Below, piece after piece: positions 11,739 to 22,083 of a stretch of 64,000 nucleotides of DNA. The notes beneath the pieces were generated by a model, which was not told the DNA's origin, made no database searches, and saw nothing but the letters and a program-made list of their open reading frames with translations. Position numbers and translations under genes: made by a program. The stretch's first letter is position 1. Each line of letters begins with the position of its first letter. Origin of the DNA: Macrostomum hystrix (Eukaryota > Platyhelminthes > Macrostomidae); the NCBI GenBank assembly GCA_950097015.1, contig CATNEN010000025.1, forward strand, positions 6,252,001 through 6,316,000, written 5' to 3'.

Positions 11739-13582
11739 ATGTTCTTCAAGCCGTTTCTTGCAGTTGCCGCTGTTTCAACCGTCACGGCGATGGCTGTCAG
11801 CTTCCAGTCCGACGCCTCCTGCCCGACGGTGTGGGTTCGAGCCGCTCTGCCACGCATCGTCGGGGCCGCAGATCGACGAAGCTGCTATGTAGAGTGCGCC
11901 TCCAGAGCCGACTGCGCTGCCGTCAATGTGGACTCGACAACGGCTGTGTGCTATCTGGGCAGCTATGCCAACTGGACCTCAGCTGGTGCTTGGCAGGTGA
12001 GCCATGACCCACCTAATGACCTAAGTGACCCAACCGAATGACCCAACTAGAACCCAACCCCAATGACCCGATTAGAACCCAACCCCAATGACCCGATTAG
12101 ATCCCAACCCCAATGACCTAACTAGAACCCAACCCCAGTGACCCAAGTAGAACACAACCCTAATGACCCAAGTACAACACAACCCCAATGACCCAAGTAC
12201 AACACAACCCCAATGACCCAAGTACAACACAACCCCAATGACCCAAGTAGAACACAACCCCAATGACCCAAGTAGAACACAACCCCAATGACCCAAGTAG
12301 AACACAACCCCAATCACCCAAGTAGAACACAACCCCAATGACCCAAGTAGAACACAGCCCCAATGACCCAAGTAGAACACAACCCCAATGACCCAAGTAG
12401 AACACAACCCCAATGACCCAAGTAGAACACAACCCCAATGACCCAAGTACAACACAACCCCAATGACCCAAGTAGAACACAACCCCAATGACCCAAGTAG
12501 AACACAACCCCAATGACCCAAGTAGAACACAACCCCAATGACCCAAGTAGAACACAGCCCCAATGACCCAAGTAGAACACAACCCCAATGACCCAAGTAG
12601 AACACAGCCCCAATGACCCAAGTAGAACACAACCCCAATGACCTGAGAAAAATCCAACTCAATGACCCTACTAGAACCGAACTCCAATGACTCAATCAAG
12701 AATCCAACCCCAATGATCCATTAAACACCCATGCTCCACTGAATTGGCTAAGCCATAAAATAATACTTTAAAGACTTTAAACGTAATTTAAATAACTCTC
12801 GTTGCTATGCGGTGTCACAGGTACCCGCATCGAGCCCGGACTCAACTTGCCAGACTCAGGTGAAGCGGCCGCGTTTGCCAGCAGCGCTAGCCATCAAGCT
12901 ACGCGCGTTTTACAATTTTCGATTCTCTTTTGAAAACTTCGCCGTGGGCGAATCTACCTCGCCGTCGCCCAACCCGCCTTGGCTATCGTCGGCTGTGCCA
13001 GTGAAAGTCAATCGCAGTCGCGAGGGCGCCTTTTTCCCCGGCGATATGGCCTCCTACATTGACGTGCCCGGACCGCTGAACCTGAATGGCAGCGCGGGCG
13101 GATTCGCCTACTTTGCCAAGCTTCGAGCCGCGTTCCCGCTGTCAGCGGTGCTGCCGTCCAGCCTGCACATTGTGTACAACACAACGCCGGATGCGCCAAC
13201 CGGCTTCTGGAAGCTGCGAAGCAACGGCACCGACCTTTTGCAGCGAACTGTCCGAATGGAGTCTGTCTCTGCTGCTGGCCTGGCTGGACTCAGCGTCAGT
13301 TTAAACCCAGCTTCTCCGAACCAAATTAGCCTTGGAGTGGCCTTCGAACCGCTGACCACCTCTTATAAGTTCTTCGCCGGCGGCGGCAGCGCTGGTGGCC
13401 CGATTCGAGCCACTTCGCCAGCCGCTGTAGTCGTCGCGCCGGATGGCGGCGAAGCTGGAGACGCCAGATTGCGCATCGGCTACAACACAGTGGATGCTCT
13501 GGCTGGTTACGTCATCTGTTACGCTATCGCTGGGGTGGCCCTAAGCGAGGCTGACATGCAGCAGCTTGACGAGCTGTGCTGA
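11739..13582 (+). CDS. Gene B: secreted PAN/apple-like plus lectin-fold protein
   Basis: Two exons: 11739-11996 (ATG, 86 codons) and 12821-13582, joined in phase 0 between TGG CAG and GTA CCC; predicted 339 residues. Residues 1-20 (MFFKPFLAVAAVSTVTAMA) look like a signal peptide. The first domain has DASCP and RRSCYVECASRADCAAV followed by CYLGSYANW, a Cys spacing like PAN/apple modules. The second domain resembles a LamG/concanavalin A jelly roll and ends LRIGYNTVDALAGYVICYA with the helix-like LSEADMQQLDELC. Paralog of the gene at 3616-4930: shared landmarks are DASCP, SC-x-VECA, GAWQ and the closing LDELC/LDSVC. The start ATG was chosen because it begins the signal peptide. Likely extracellular or cell-surface; ligand unknown. 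Confidence 0.8.
11997..12820 (+). repeat. Intron of gene B filled by a 25-bp minisatellite
   Basis: Donor CAG/GTGAGC and acceptor tcacag/GTACCC. From about 12005 to 12720 the intron is a 25-bp unit containing acccaagtagaacacaaccc and ccaatg, about 28 copies. Units degrade near both ends of the array. Confidence 0.9.
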
Positions 13583-13615
13583 TTGGCTGCACTGATTTGA
13601 CGGGAAAGAAAAGAT

Positions 13616-14030
13616 AAAGGGATGGAAGGTAGAGATGAAGGGATGGAAGGTAGAGATGAAGGGATGGAAGGTAGAGATGAAGGGATGGAAGGTAGAGATG
13701 AAGGGATGGAAGGTAGAGATGAAGGGATGGAAGGTAGAGATGAAGGGATGGAAGGTAGAGATGAAGGGATGGAAGGTAGAGATGAAGGGATGGAAGGTAG
13801 GGATGAAGGGATGGAAGGTAGAGATGAAGGGATGGAAGGTAGAGATGAAGGGATGGAAGGTAGAGAAGAAGGGATGGAAGGTAGAGAAGAAGGGATGGAA
13901 GGTAGAGATGAAGGGATGGAAGGTAGAGATGAAGGGAGAGGATGTAGAGATGAAGGGAGAGGATGTAGAGATGAAGGGAGAGGATGTAAAGATGAGGGGA
14001 GAGGGTGTAGAGATAAAGGGAGAGTGGGTA
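13616..14030 (+). repeat. Minisatellite, 21-bp unit, just 3' of gene B
   Basis: Starts 33 bases after the gene B stop. About 15 copies of a 21-bp unit with the core gggatggaaggtagagatg, then a few gaagggagaggatgtagag variants. It probably lies in the gene B 3' untranslated region. The open frame it produces (Met-Glu-Gly-Arg-Asp-Glu-Gly repeats) is not taken as a gene. Confidence 0.9.
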
Positions 14031-14585
14031 CAGATGAAAAGACAGGAGAAATAGATGATGGTGGTAAAATAGAAAAGAAGGGAGATGAAAGGAAATCGTT
14101 ACAATATAACAATGAATGAAAGGTTATATAAGGAAAATAATTTTCCGTTTATTTTTTGTTTCATGTATTCTACTTTTAGTTTGCTATTGTACTCGTAATA
14201 CGAAGTATAACATTTTCAGATTACAATGTAACTTACTCAGCAATTAGTTACTAAATTTCGAAAAAGTAAAAAAATTCAACAATTTTCTGGGATGTTAATC
14301 GGCTGTAAAGCTTTGCTAATATACACACTTATTTTATTATTATTATTCACTAAAGTACACTTTTGGAATAATTTATGCGTCTTTTATCTTTACCGACAGG
14401 AAACTTAAGCACTTGAAAACCAAAGTTGGATTGGGTAGTACACCAGCAGACAATAGTTTCTCTGTGTTTGCTTAGCCCAAGCATGTATACACTGGTGCAT
14501 ATTCCCACACCAAATGCCATATAAAAAGTTCCAGCTGTTTATCGTTTCCATGGAAACAGAAGTTTATTCGCTTTCCTCTCTTTAT

Positions 14586-14619
<34 letters not shown>

Positions 14620-17236
14620 GTAAGACATATTAATTACAATTATAAATACAAAAATAATTACAATTAAATTAAGCGAAAAGAGTATTTAAACAAAGCATCT
14701 TTATTTAGGGATTTGAAGGCTTTCAAAATTAGGGGAAGTACCTGGGAATAGCAGAGTAGCTCAAATATCAGCTATAGCCAAACATCCTGCAATACGATGA
14801 CTGTTTTCATTCTTTTGTAGTATAGTGATAGGGATATATGTATCTATATATATGCATAGTGTATAGCTCGTATAGTGAAGGAGATCGGAGAAGTTTGATA
14901 GAATAAAACAAATACTATACAGTTTTCCCACAATTTGGTTTTGAGTTACCATGGTAGTGAGGCCGGGCTGTAACCCCCGTACGCAGATCAAAGTAATATA
15001 TTTTGCTGAAAGCATCTCTGCATCAGCAATACTGAATTAAGCTGACACAATGATGCAGATTCAATATTTTTTAAATCTGAATTTAAACATACATGCTATT
15101 GTGTTAGCTCGAATCCATTTACAAAGGATCGATCGATGTTCAGAGATATGAAAATGCACTTGGAAATTAATTGAGAATACACAAGTATAAGGGCTGATAT
15201 ACGAGAGTAACTTAGACATCGATTCAACAGAATATATATAGGTGATCCATGCATCTGCCACTGCACCGAGTAATAGAATAACCACAAGTTAGGCCAACTA
15301 TATGATATTGAGCAGTATAGTATCTACACCAGTTGTCGAAGCACTGGACTGGTCTGGTGTTACTGGCTAATACGGCTGCGAAATCCTAGTAGTTACATTA
15401 CTAGCAACTGCAGCCTGAATTTAGCTTATGACAACGGCCGTAATTCGAGTCATTATTTGTGAAATTTGTAACAGATGACCGCAAACCGGCGAAAAAATCC
15501 TAACAAAAATAATCTGATAAGTCGCATGCTAAACAAAACAGAGTGCACATAAATGAGATCAGACCAGAGAGATTAGATCGCTTAACTTCATTTTTATGCT
15601 TCAATGCAAATATTTCGTTATTTCATAATGTTTTTGCGCGTCTGTACCCCAATATTAAACATTTTCAATGTGAATCAAAATCGATCCTCAAAATCAAAAT
15701 TGTGAAATCCCTTTGCGCGAATTGAACCATTTTCCACGTTTAAAATATTTCCGGAATCGTTAAAACGTGTTTATTGTCGCAGTGATGCGCTTCGTTAGCA
15801 TTTTCAACTTCGTGGTTACTTATTTTTTGCGCACACGGTTTGTTCTTAGTGCATGTATAAGGGCATATAAAGAGCGGTTGTCAGCTTCAACTACTTATAT
15901 CACTATTTGCATATGTATATCTAAAAATATTTATGTAGTTTAAAAAAACAGAGGACAGAATTGCTTAGTTTCAGCTTAGGGGTTCTAGGGATCGTCAATA
16001 TATATTTTGTCATATTTTTACTCAGAAACAGTTCACGACCGCAAGTCTGGTCGACACGAATCATGTTTTATATTTAATCATCGCATTTAAAATAGGAAAG
16101 ATATTAAAATATTCCGTATGGCATTATGTCTTACAGTGCTATACTAAAATATTTTTCATGTGAGAACAGAAGAGGGAACTGTGATACTCTTTCTGCTTAA
16201 TTGATTGGTAGATAAATCTATTCTAATATGCGATTTAGCTTTCTTCGGTTTTAGAAAAGTGCAAAAATCTGATTGTGGTACCTATGTCAATGACGAGTAG
16301 TTATAAAATTATCACAATTATCTTTCAAAATAGCAATGACAAAGATAGCTGTACCTGATTTGTATAACCCAGCTTGGTAATCCTGATTTTATCCTAGCTA
16401 AAAATGTAGAAGTTTTATTGTTTCATTCAGTAAAAAATAAAATATTTTAATTTACAATTAGTAGAACCCCTGCTTTTGTTTTTTAATAAAAAATTGATCT
16501 GTTGGTATTTCTTTTTAAGTCAACAAAAAATTAACATTGCTAGATTGCAGCTAATCTATATGGTATCACCTAAAAAATAATTCTTTCAACTGACAAGTCA
16601 GTCAACATTAATATGCTCTTAAATGGTCTAGTCTAGTCTAGATAAACTATTAGCATTAAGCACATCATTCTATCTAAATGCCTAAATGAGCTTTCTATCA
16701 TTTTTCATTCCTAGCCAATACTGCTCAAAAAGTACTCATGTTTCAAGGAGTGCATTTGCTAGTTCACATTTAGTGCCACACATATGTGCAGGATCGATAC
16801 ATTCATTTTTACCTTTGTTTTTAAAGCTGTCCTGAGAACTTAAGAAGTTAGTTTACCTAGAACAATATTATCTCATCAATATAAAGAATATTAGGGGCCT
16901 AAAAATAGAAAGGCTGAAAGTAGATTAAATTAGAATGACTTAAAAATAAGTACTCGATATTAGACTACATAAATTAGGACTGGACCAGTGCTTGGACAAA
17001 CTGCCTATATTAAGGCAATGCTACCAATGTATCCAGTTAGATTTTTTCTGCTTGAAAAATACTACAGGAAGTTGTTTAAAATTTGTTTCGAATGAACTGG
17101 TTGAAAACTGGTACAGTTATAAGCACGCGCCACATAGGCCGAATATAGGCTTGAGCCTTGTTATGTATTCTATTTCTTGTTCTGCAGCTACAAGGCCCTA
17201 TAAAATCTCCAGACTCATTTGAAATAAAAGTTGAAC
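14031..17236. other. AT-rich intergenic DNA
   Basis: Over 3 kb of AT-rich single-copy sequence. It includes a short agta tetranucleotide run at about 14586-14623 and a tatata stretch near 14845. Open frames are all below 90 codons and none shows a family motif. A diverged copy of its right edge (17237-17335) is seen again at 19434-19515. Confidence 0.5.
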
Positions 17237-17335
17237 TTTTGTCGCAGCTCATTAGGAAAAATATAGATATTACCATAGACATGAGCTTTGATCATATTCA
17301 GTGCATTGACTCGCGTCAAGCACAACAAAGACAAC
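17237..17335. repeat. Dispersed repeat, copy 1
   Basis: tgtcgcagctcattagg, gatattaccatagac and gtgcattgactcgcgtcaag occur in the same order at 19434-19515 with small indels. The two copies bracket the relic retroelement and transposase region in direct orientation. Confidence 0.7.
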
Positions 17336-17399
17336 ATTCCCCCCTTTGTCAATTCTGAAAACGTTTAGGCAGTTGCATCGCTCTTACAGTTGCAGTCTG

Positions 17400-17975
17400 T
17401 AGGACAAGGGCGATCATACGGGCGATCATCTGATGTGTTCACTTTCGTGATGATCCTTTGGGCTTGCCAATTCTTCAGTTCGTCCTCAATTAGGCCTTTG
17501 ATCGCAAACGGCACTGGTCGACTCTTATAAAACTTTGGAACGAAGTTTTAATTCAAGACCACTCTGGCTTTCAACTCTTTGATAGTTCCGAGGTTTTCAG
17601 CAAAGACTTGCTCGTACTTCCAAACCAGTGCTTCAATCGGTGGGACTAGCGTTGTCGCCTTCACTCCGGCAATTTTGGTCCAATCCATTTTCATTGAAGA
17701 GAGCTGCAGTCCCGACCAAGAAGATTTACTCGGTCTCCCTTGACAACTAATGCTATCAGTTGATATTGTCTGTTCTCATTATTTGAAACTTTAACTGAAA
17801 CTTCGCCCAGAACTGGAATGAGGTGGTCTGTATCGCTGGATTGCCTTGCATTTGATTTAGACCACTTCAAGCCAATTCTCTTGCTGGTATTCTCGCTAAT
17901 GAGTCTTTTCCTCGCCAGTATCCAGATGGAAATTTACAATGTAGCCATTTACCCTCAGGTCGCACACATTCGGTG
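17400..17975 (-). pseudogene. Relic of a Ty3/Gypsy pol gene (protease to start of reverse transcriptase)
   Basis: Reading the minus strand from 17975, the conceptual product has CDLRVNGYIVNFHLDTG (retropepsin Asp-Thr-Gly, codons at 17922-17914). Later comes LIALVVKGDRVNLLGRDC, matching the end of Gypsy proteases. Then KFYKSRPVPFAI and LIEDELKNWQ, matching the N-terminal edge of Gypsy reverse transcriptases (compare KFFKARPVPYAL in the intact element at 36824-41438). In-frame stops and frame changes interrupt it and it breaks off near 17400, before the catalytic motifs. It is an old, dead fragment, more diverged than the intact element. Confidence 0.65.
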
Positions 17976-18119
17976 GTGAGCTAATATAGCCAGTAATTTC
18001 TGTAGAAAACACGGTTCTGATTTCCGAATGCACTTCTGGATCACCACTGTCTGATGAACTCTCGAACTGTTGCGTATAGTGCGTCTTGCTGGACCTTTCA
18101 CGTTTAGAAGAGTTGAATC

Positions 18120-18800
18120 GCTTCGACTTGCCGCAACCGTCGAGTTGTATGAACTAAACCGGATACCCATCAATGGCTTGCCGAGCCAGGCACCGTGGCA
18201 CGTAAGTGAACACGTGGTTAAACCAAGCCGTGCACTTTTCAGCAGTAATGCAGTCAGAAGTTTGATTAATTTTGGTCACTAATGTGTCTCGCCGGTGGGC
18301 AGTCAGCGTCCGGCCTCCGAGCTGTTCGATAAACAGCTGCTGCAGTTGTACTAACTCGCGCTTCAAAGTAGCCTTCCTGCAAGCGATCGAGTTCTCTACA
18401 GGCGTGAGGAAGGGGCTGTATGGCGGCAGGCGTTGGATTTCGACATTGCCTGGAATCTCGTAGTATTCGGCATCATTATGGGATTAAACATTGTCGATGA
18501 CCAACTTAAAATTCAGCCCGGGAAATGCAGTTTGAAAGTTGCCGATGGTGATGTGCAAAAACTCTCCGAACCTTTCTTTTCTCATGCCCCTGTCGTAGGT
18601 CTTGAAGTGGACTACTCCAATCGCAGGGGTGTCGGTAAACACGCTCACCACGACGAGCCCTCCCTTGCGATCGTCGAAGCCACGTGTCAAAGCCGAACTC
18701 AAAAATGTAGACTTTGTGGGTAGCAACAACCTCTGTTGGACAAAGCCAGTCGCAGAACTCCACGCGCTCTTCAATAACCCTTGGGGCGTTTCGTCCAGCA
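18120..18800 (-). pseudogene. Relic Tc1/IS630-type DDE transposase
   Basis: Minus-strand fragments in different frames line up with an IS630/Tc1-mariner catalytic domain. VYIFEFGFDTWLRRSQG (about 18710) matches the block around the first catalytic Asp, but the Asp position reads Phe. FKLVIDNV (about 18500) carries the second Asp. LPPYSPFLTPVENS (about 18410) carries the third acidic residue. RYV-like C-terminal sequence (FTYVPRCLARQAIDG) ends near 18155. At least two frameshifts separate the blocks. Terminal repeats were not found. It lies directly upstream, on the same strand, of the relic pol fragment, so one may have inserted into the other. Confidence 0.7.
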
Positions 18801-19433
18801 GAAGTTAGGTCCGCTTTACACCTAAATGCCAGACGTATTCAACTAAATATTCTTCTCGCTCAAAACCTCCAATAATCCGAGCTCTGTCAGCGTTGGTGAT
18901 CCTGTCGTTTGTTTGGTGTTGTTGACATTTGGCTCGTCATTTTGAAAGTCATCCGCATCGTCTTCGCCATCCTCCTCCATCAGATCGTCCGTCCATCTTC
19001 TTCGTTGATGTTAGCAAACATGTTTCAGATTTTTAAAACTTTTTTTGAAAGGAAGCATGTGTTTTTCGAACTTCTTGCAAAACAAGCCAGTCACTTATTG
19101 CAAAACATTTTGACCATAGAGCATTGCAGAAGTTTTTATTGAAATAACCGTGTTTCATTTAAAAGACAGTTCGTTCTTGTTGATTTTCTGCTAACCTTCT
19201 AGCTGGCGAGATTTGGCCATAGAAAAAAACGAGTTTAAATTGAACGGGCTCTGTTGCTTTTGAAAGGGTGCCTGTTTATATTGATTTTTCGCAAGCACTG
19301 ACGATAGCTTACGGAAAATGGGATTTCCGCTAGTTTTTTTAGAACTGGAATTTGATCAAAATTGAACGTGAAAAGGTGTAGTGCTGCTTTTATATTTGCC
19401 CCGCGTCTGCGACTTCGCTTCCTAGCTCTACTG
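18801..19433. other. Unassigned sequence
   Basis: Single-copy, AT-rich. It may include the untranslated ends of the dead transposon, but no inverted repeat was recognised. Confidence 0.35.
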
Positions 19434-19515
19434 TTGTCGCAGCTCTTTAGGGAAAAGATATTACCATAGACAGACTATTCATAATAAGTGCATTGACTCA
19501 CGTCAAGCACGATAA
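19434..19515. repeat. Dispersed repeat, copy 2
   Basis: Diverged copy of 17237-17335. Landmarks tgtcgcagctctttagg, gatattaccatagac, gtgcattgactcacgtcaag. It sits 25 bases before the terminal inverted repeat of the transposon at 19540. Confidence 0.7.
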
Positions 19516-19539
19516 AAATAAAAAGCCTTGACTGTTATT

Positions 19540-19595
19540 TTAGTATTGGTTTTGTCAGCCTAACTGAGAATAAAGCCACCCAAAATGAGAATCCT
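19540..19595 (+). repeat. Terminal inverted repeat, left
   Basis: Perfect inverted match to 20281-20336. Outermost bases tTA then gtattggttttgtcagcc. Confidence 0.9.
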
Positions 19596-19630
19596 CAATG
19601 CACTGCCCAAAGAGTCGTCTCTTTGTGTCG

Positions 19631-20185
19631 TCACAGTCCGCTTAACAGGGCGACCCCTGATAGGCCTTGCGATCGCCGTAGCCACAAGTTGAATCCAGTT
19701 TCGTCCAAATAGACGATGTGTACGGAGGCGTCAAGGTGCAGCATGAAGTTGGCATGTTCTCTCCGGGCCTCGATGTTTTCAGGCAGATTGCAGCTCGCTC
19801 TGGTGTTCAGAAATTGCCGCATTTCATCATCAACTTTAAGAAGTCGTTGACCACCTCGAGGAAGCGCCTCAGTTCTTCCTTCTTGGCGATGCTGACGGGC
19901 AATTCTATACGCAGTTGGGACAGGCAGTTGCAGGACGGCTGCTGCTTCCCTTAGTGAGCTTCCATTTTCAATGGCCGCGATGAGTCGCTGGCGGTCCACA
20001 GATGAGGCGGGTGAAGTGGTGATTTTATTGCAGTGGTGAAGACTGAACTCTGTTAATTCTAAGTGTTGGATAATTAGGCAAGAAAGCAACGAGACTGTGG
20101 GTGATGGAGAAGCAGTGATGGAGGAGTTGCGCTTGGAGGAGTGGAGAGAGCTGGGGGGGGAAGAGAAAAAGCGATCGATTCTCAC
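19631..20185 (-). pseudogene. Internally deleted Tc1/IS630-type transposase
   Basis: 184-codon frame inside the terminal repeats. The middle has a helix-turn-helix-like stretch (QRLIAAIENGSSLREAAAVL, then a second helix containing TAYRIARQH) as in IS630/Tc1 DNA-binding domains. Near the end is VYLDETGFNLWLRRSQG, the block with the first catalytic Asp. The second Asp and the final acidic residue are missing because the frame stops just after. Spacing between the DNA-binding part and the Asp is shorter than usual, pointing to an internal deletion. The first 60 codons or so look unrelated. The related but separate dead copy at 18120-18800 retains the later blocks. Confidence 0.7.
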
Positions 20186-20280
20186 ATTGGATGCCTTTTT
20201 ATCACTTTGCTTGTCCTTTATTGTCTATGGCCCATAGACTATGGCTGCACGCAGCCGGGCCCTTCGCACTCAGCGTAGGC

Positions 20281-20336
20281 AGGATTCTCATTTTGGGTGG
20301 CTTTATTCTCAGTTAGGCTGACAAAACCAATACTAA
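20281..20336 (-). repeat. Terminal inverted repeat, right
   Basis: Perfect inverted match to 19540-19595. It ends ggctgacaaaaccaatac then TA. Confidence 0.9.
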
Positions 20337-20690
20337 GTAATGCGTCTATAGGTAGACAAATTGTTCCATACTTTAAAAACATCCGAGACCTAAGGATTTC
20401 TAGATCAATTGTTTCGATAATGCTAGGTAGAAAAATACGGATATCCAGTTCGCGTTTGGTTGGGCGCCCACTGTCCAAGAAAAGAAGTGATACTTTTTGG
20501 AAGTCGCGACCTTCTGTGAGTAGCTTTTTTCTTCGCTCTAGATATTTAGAAAGTTGATTGCAGTATTTTCCGGTCGAAAAATAGGATTTCTAATTAATAT
20601 CGTGCTTAACTATTTTGTTGTTGAATTCTTTATTTTTATTTATTTTAATTGGTTCATAGATTTAATGGAATAATAAGATATGCCAGGAGA
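20337..20690. other. Unassigned sequence
   Basis: AT-rich single-copy DNA between the transposon and a minisatellite. Nothing recognised. Confidence 0.4.
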
Positions 20691-20714
20691 GTCAGAAAAC
20701 TTTTAAACAAAATT

Positions 20715-21705
20715 TAGGATTTCCCAATAGAATCGGATTCCCAAATATTTCCCCAATAGAATCGGAGGATTCCACAATAGAATCGGAAGATTCCCCAATA
20801 GAAGCTAGGATTTCCCAATCGACCATCGGGTTTCCTAATATCATTTTAGGACTCCACAATGCAATCGAAAGATTCCCCAATAGAATCGTAGGATTTCCCA
20901 ATAGAATCGTAGGATTTCCTAATAGAATCGTAGGATTTCCCAGTAGAATCGTAGGATTTCCCAATAGAATCGTAGGATTTCCCAGTAGAATCGTAGGATT
21001 TCCTAATAGAATCGTAGGATTTCCCAGTAGAATCGTAGGATTTCCTAATAGAATTGTAGGATTTCCTAATAGAATCGTAGGATTTCCCAGTAGAATCGTA
21101 GGATTTCCCGATAGAATCGTAGGATTTCCCAGTAGAATCGTAGGATTTCCTAATAGAATTGTAGGATTTACTTATAGAATCGTAGGATTTCCTAATAGAA
21201 TCGTAGGAATTCCCAATAGAATGGTAGGATTTCCCAATAGAATTGTAGGATTTCCCAATAGAATCGTAGGATTTCCTAATACAATCATTGGATTTCCAAA
21301 TAGAATCGTAGGATTTTCTAATAGAATCGTAGGATTTCCCAATAGAATTGCAGGATTTCCTTATAGAATCGTAGGATTTCCTAATAGAATCGTAGGATTT
21401 CCCAGTAGAATCGTAGGATTTCCCAATAGAATCGTAGGATTTCCCAGTAAAATCGTAGGATTTCCTAATAGAATTGTAGGATTTCCTAATAGAATCGTAG
21501 GATTTCCCAGTAGAATCGTAGGATTTCCCGATAGAATCGTAGGATTTCCCAGTAGAATCGTAGGATTTTCTAATAGAATCGTAGGATTTCCCAATAGAAT
21601 CGTAGGATTTCCCAATAGAATCGTAGGATTTCCCAATAGAATCGTAGGATTTCCCAATAGAATCGTAGGATTTCCCAATAGAATCGTAGCGTTTTCTAAT
21701 AGAAT
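20715..21705. repeat. Minisatellite, 21-bp unit
   Basis: About 45 copies of a 21-bp unit with core ggatttcccaatagaatcg. Variants include cctaatag, cccagtag and cccgatag. Blocks recur (compare 20990-21150 with 21390-21560). The open frames on both strands are products of the 21-bp period. Confidence 0.95.
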
Positions 21706-22083
21706 TATTGAATTTATGGATCAAAATAAAAAAGAACAGAATAATCAGGATAATCGTGATCATGATGACCTGTTTGGTGCTCCTTAAGAATTTAATTTAT
21801 AATTTGTGTTTTTTTTACTTCCTGCTATAAGAGGGAGTAGAATGTGGCACTTTAACTATATTCCACTTACTATGCGCGATAAAGTCGTTATCTCCTGAAG
21901 AGCACAGAATTCAGAACCCAGTAAAATTTGTACTCACAGTTTATAAAAATTTATACGCATTCTATAAAATCGCGAAAATCAACAACAAACAAAAATTCTA
22001 GCCGTACCAGGCGATCAAGTCCCTCGCGCTCAGTCGTTGTCACTGACGTAGTTTCGTCGACCAGTTCGACGGTCGGCAGGGCG
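21706..22083 (+). promoter_or_regulatory. Upstream region of MFSD13A
   Basis: Sequence between the array and the chosen start codon. An open frame extends 52 codons upstream of ATG 22084, but the extra peptide is low-complexity basic/Ser-rich, so I treat this as leader. No clear core promoter motif. Confidence 0.3.

Larger units (their letters stand above)
19540..20336 (-). mobile_element. Tc1/IS630-like DNA transposon remnant with 56-bp perfect terminal inverted repeats
   Basis: Sequence 19540-19595 is the exact reverse complement of 20281-20336. Taking the TA at each outer edge as the duplicated TA target gives termini starting gtattggttttgtcagcc, as expected for Tc1/mariner/IS630 elements. 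The 0.8-kb interior carries a shortened transposase frame on the minus strand. Perfect repeats suggest recent movement, while the internal deletion makes it non-autonomous. Confidence 0.8.

Noticed and set aside
13622-14119. 165-codon plus frame after gene B
   Set aside because: It is the 21-bp array in the probable 3' untranslated region; no link to the gene B frame.
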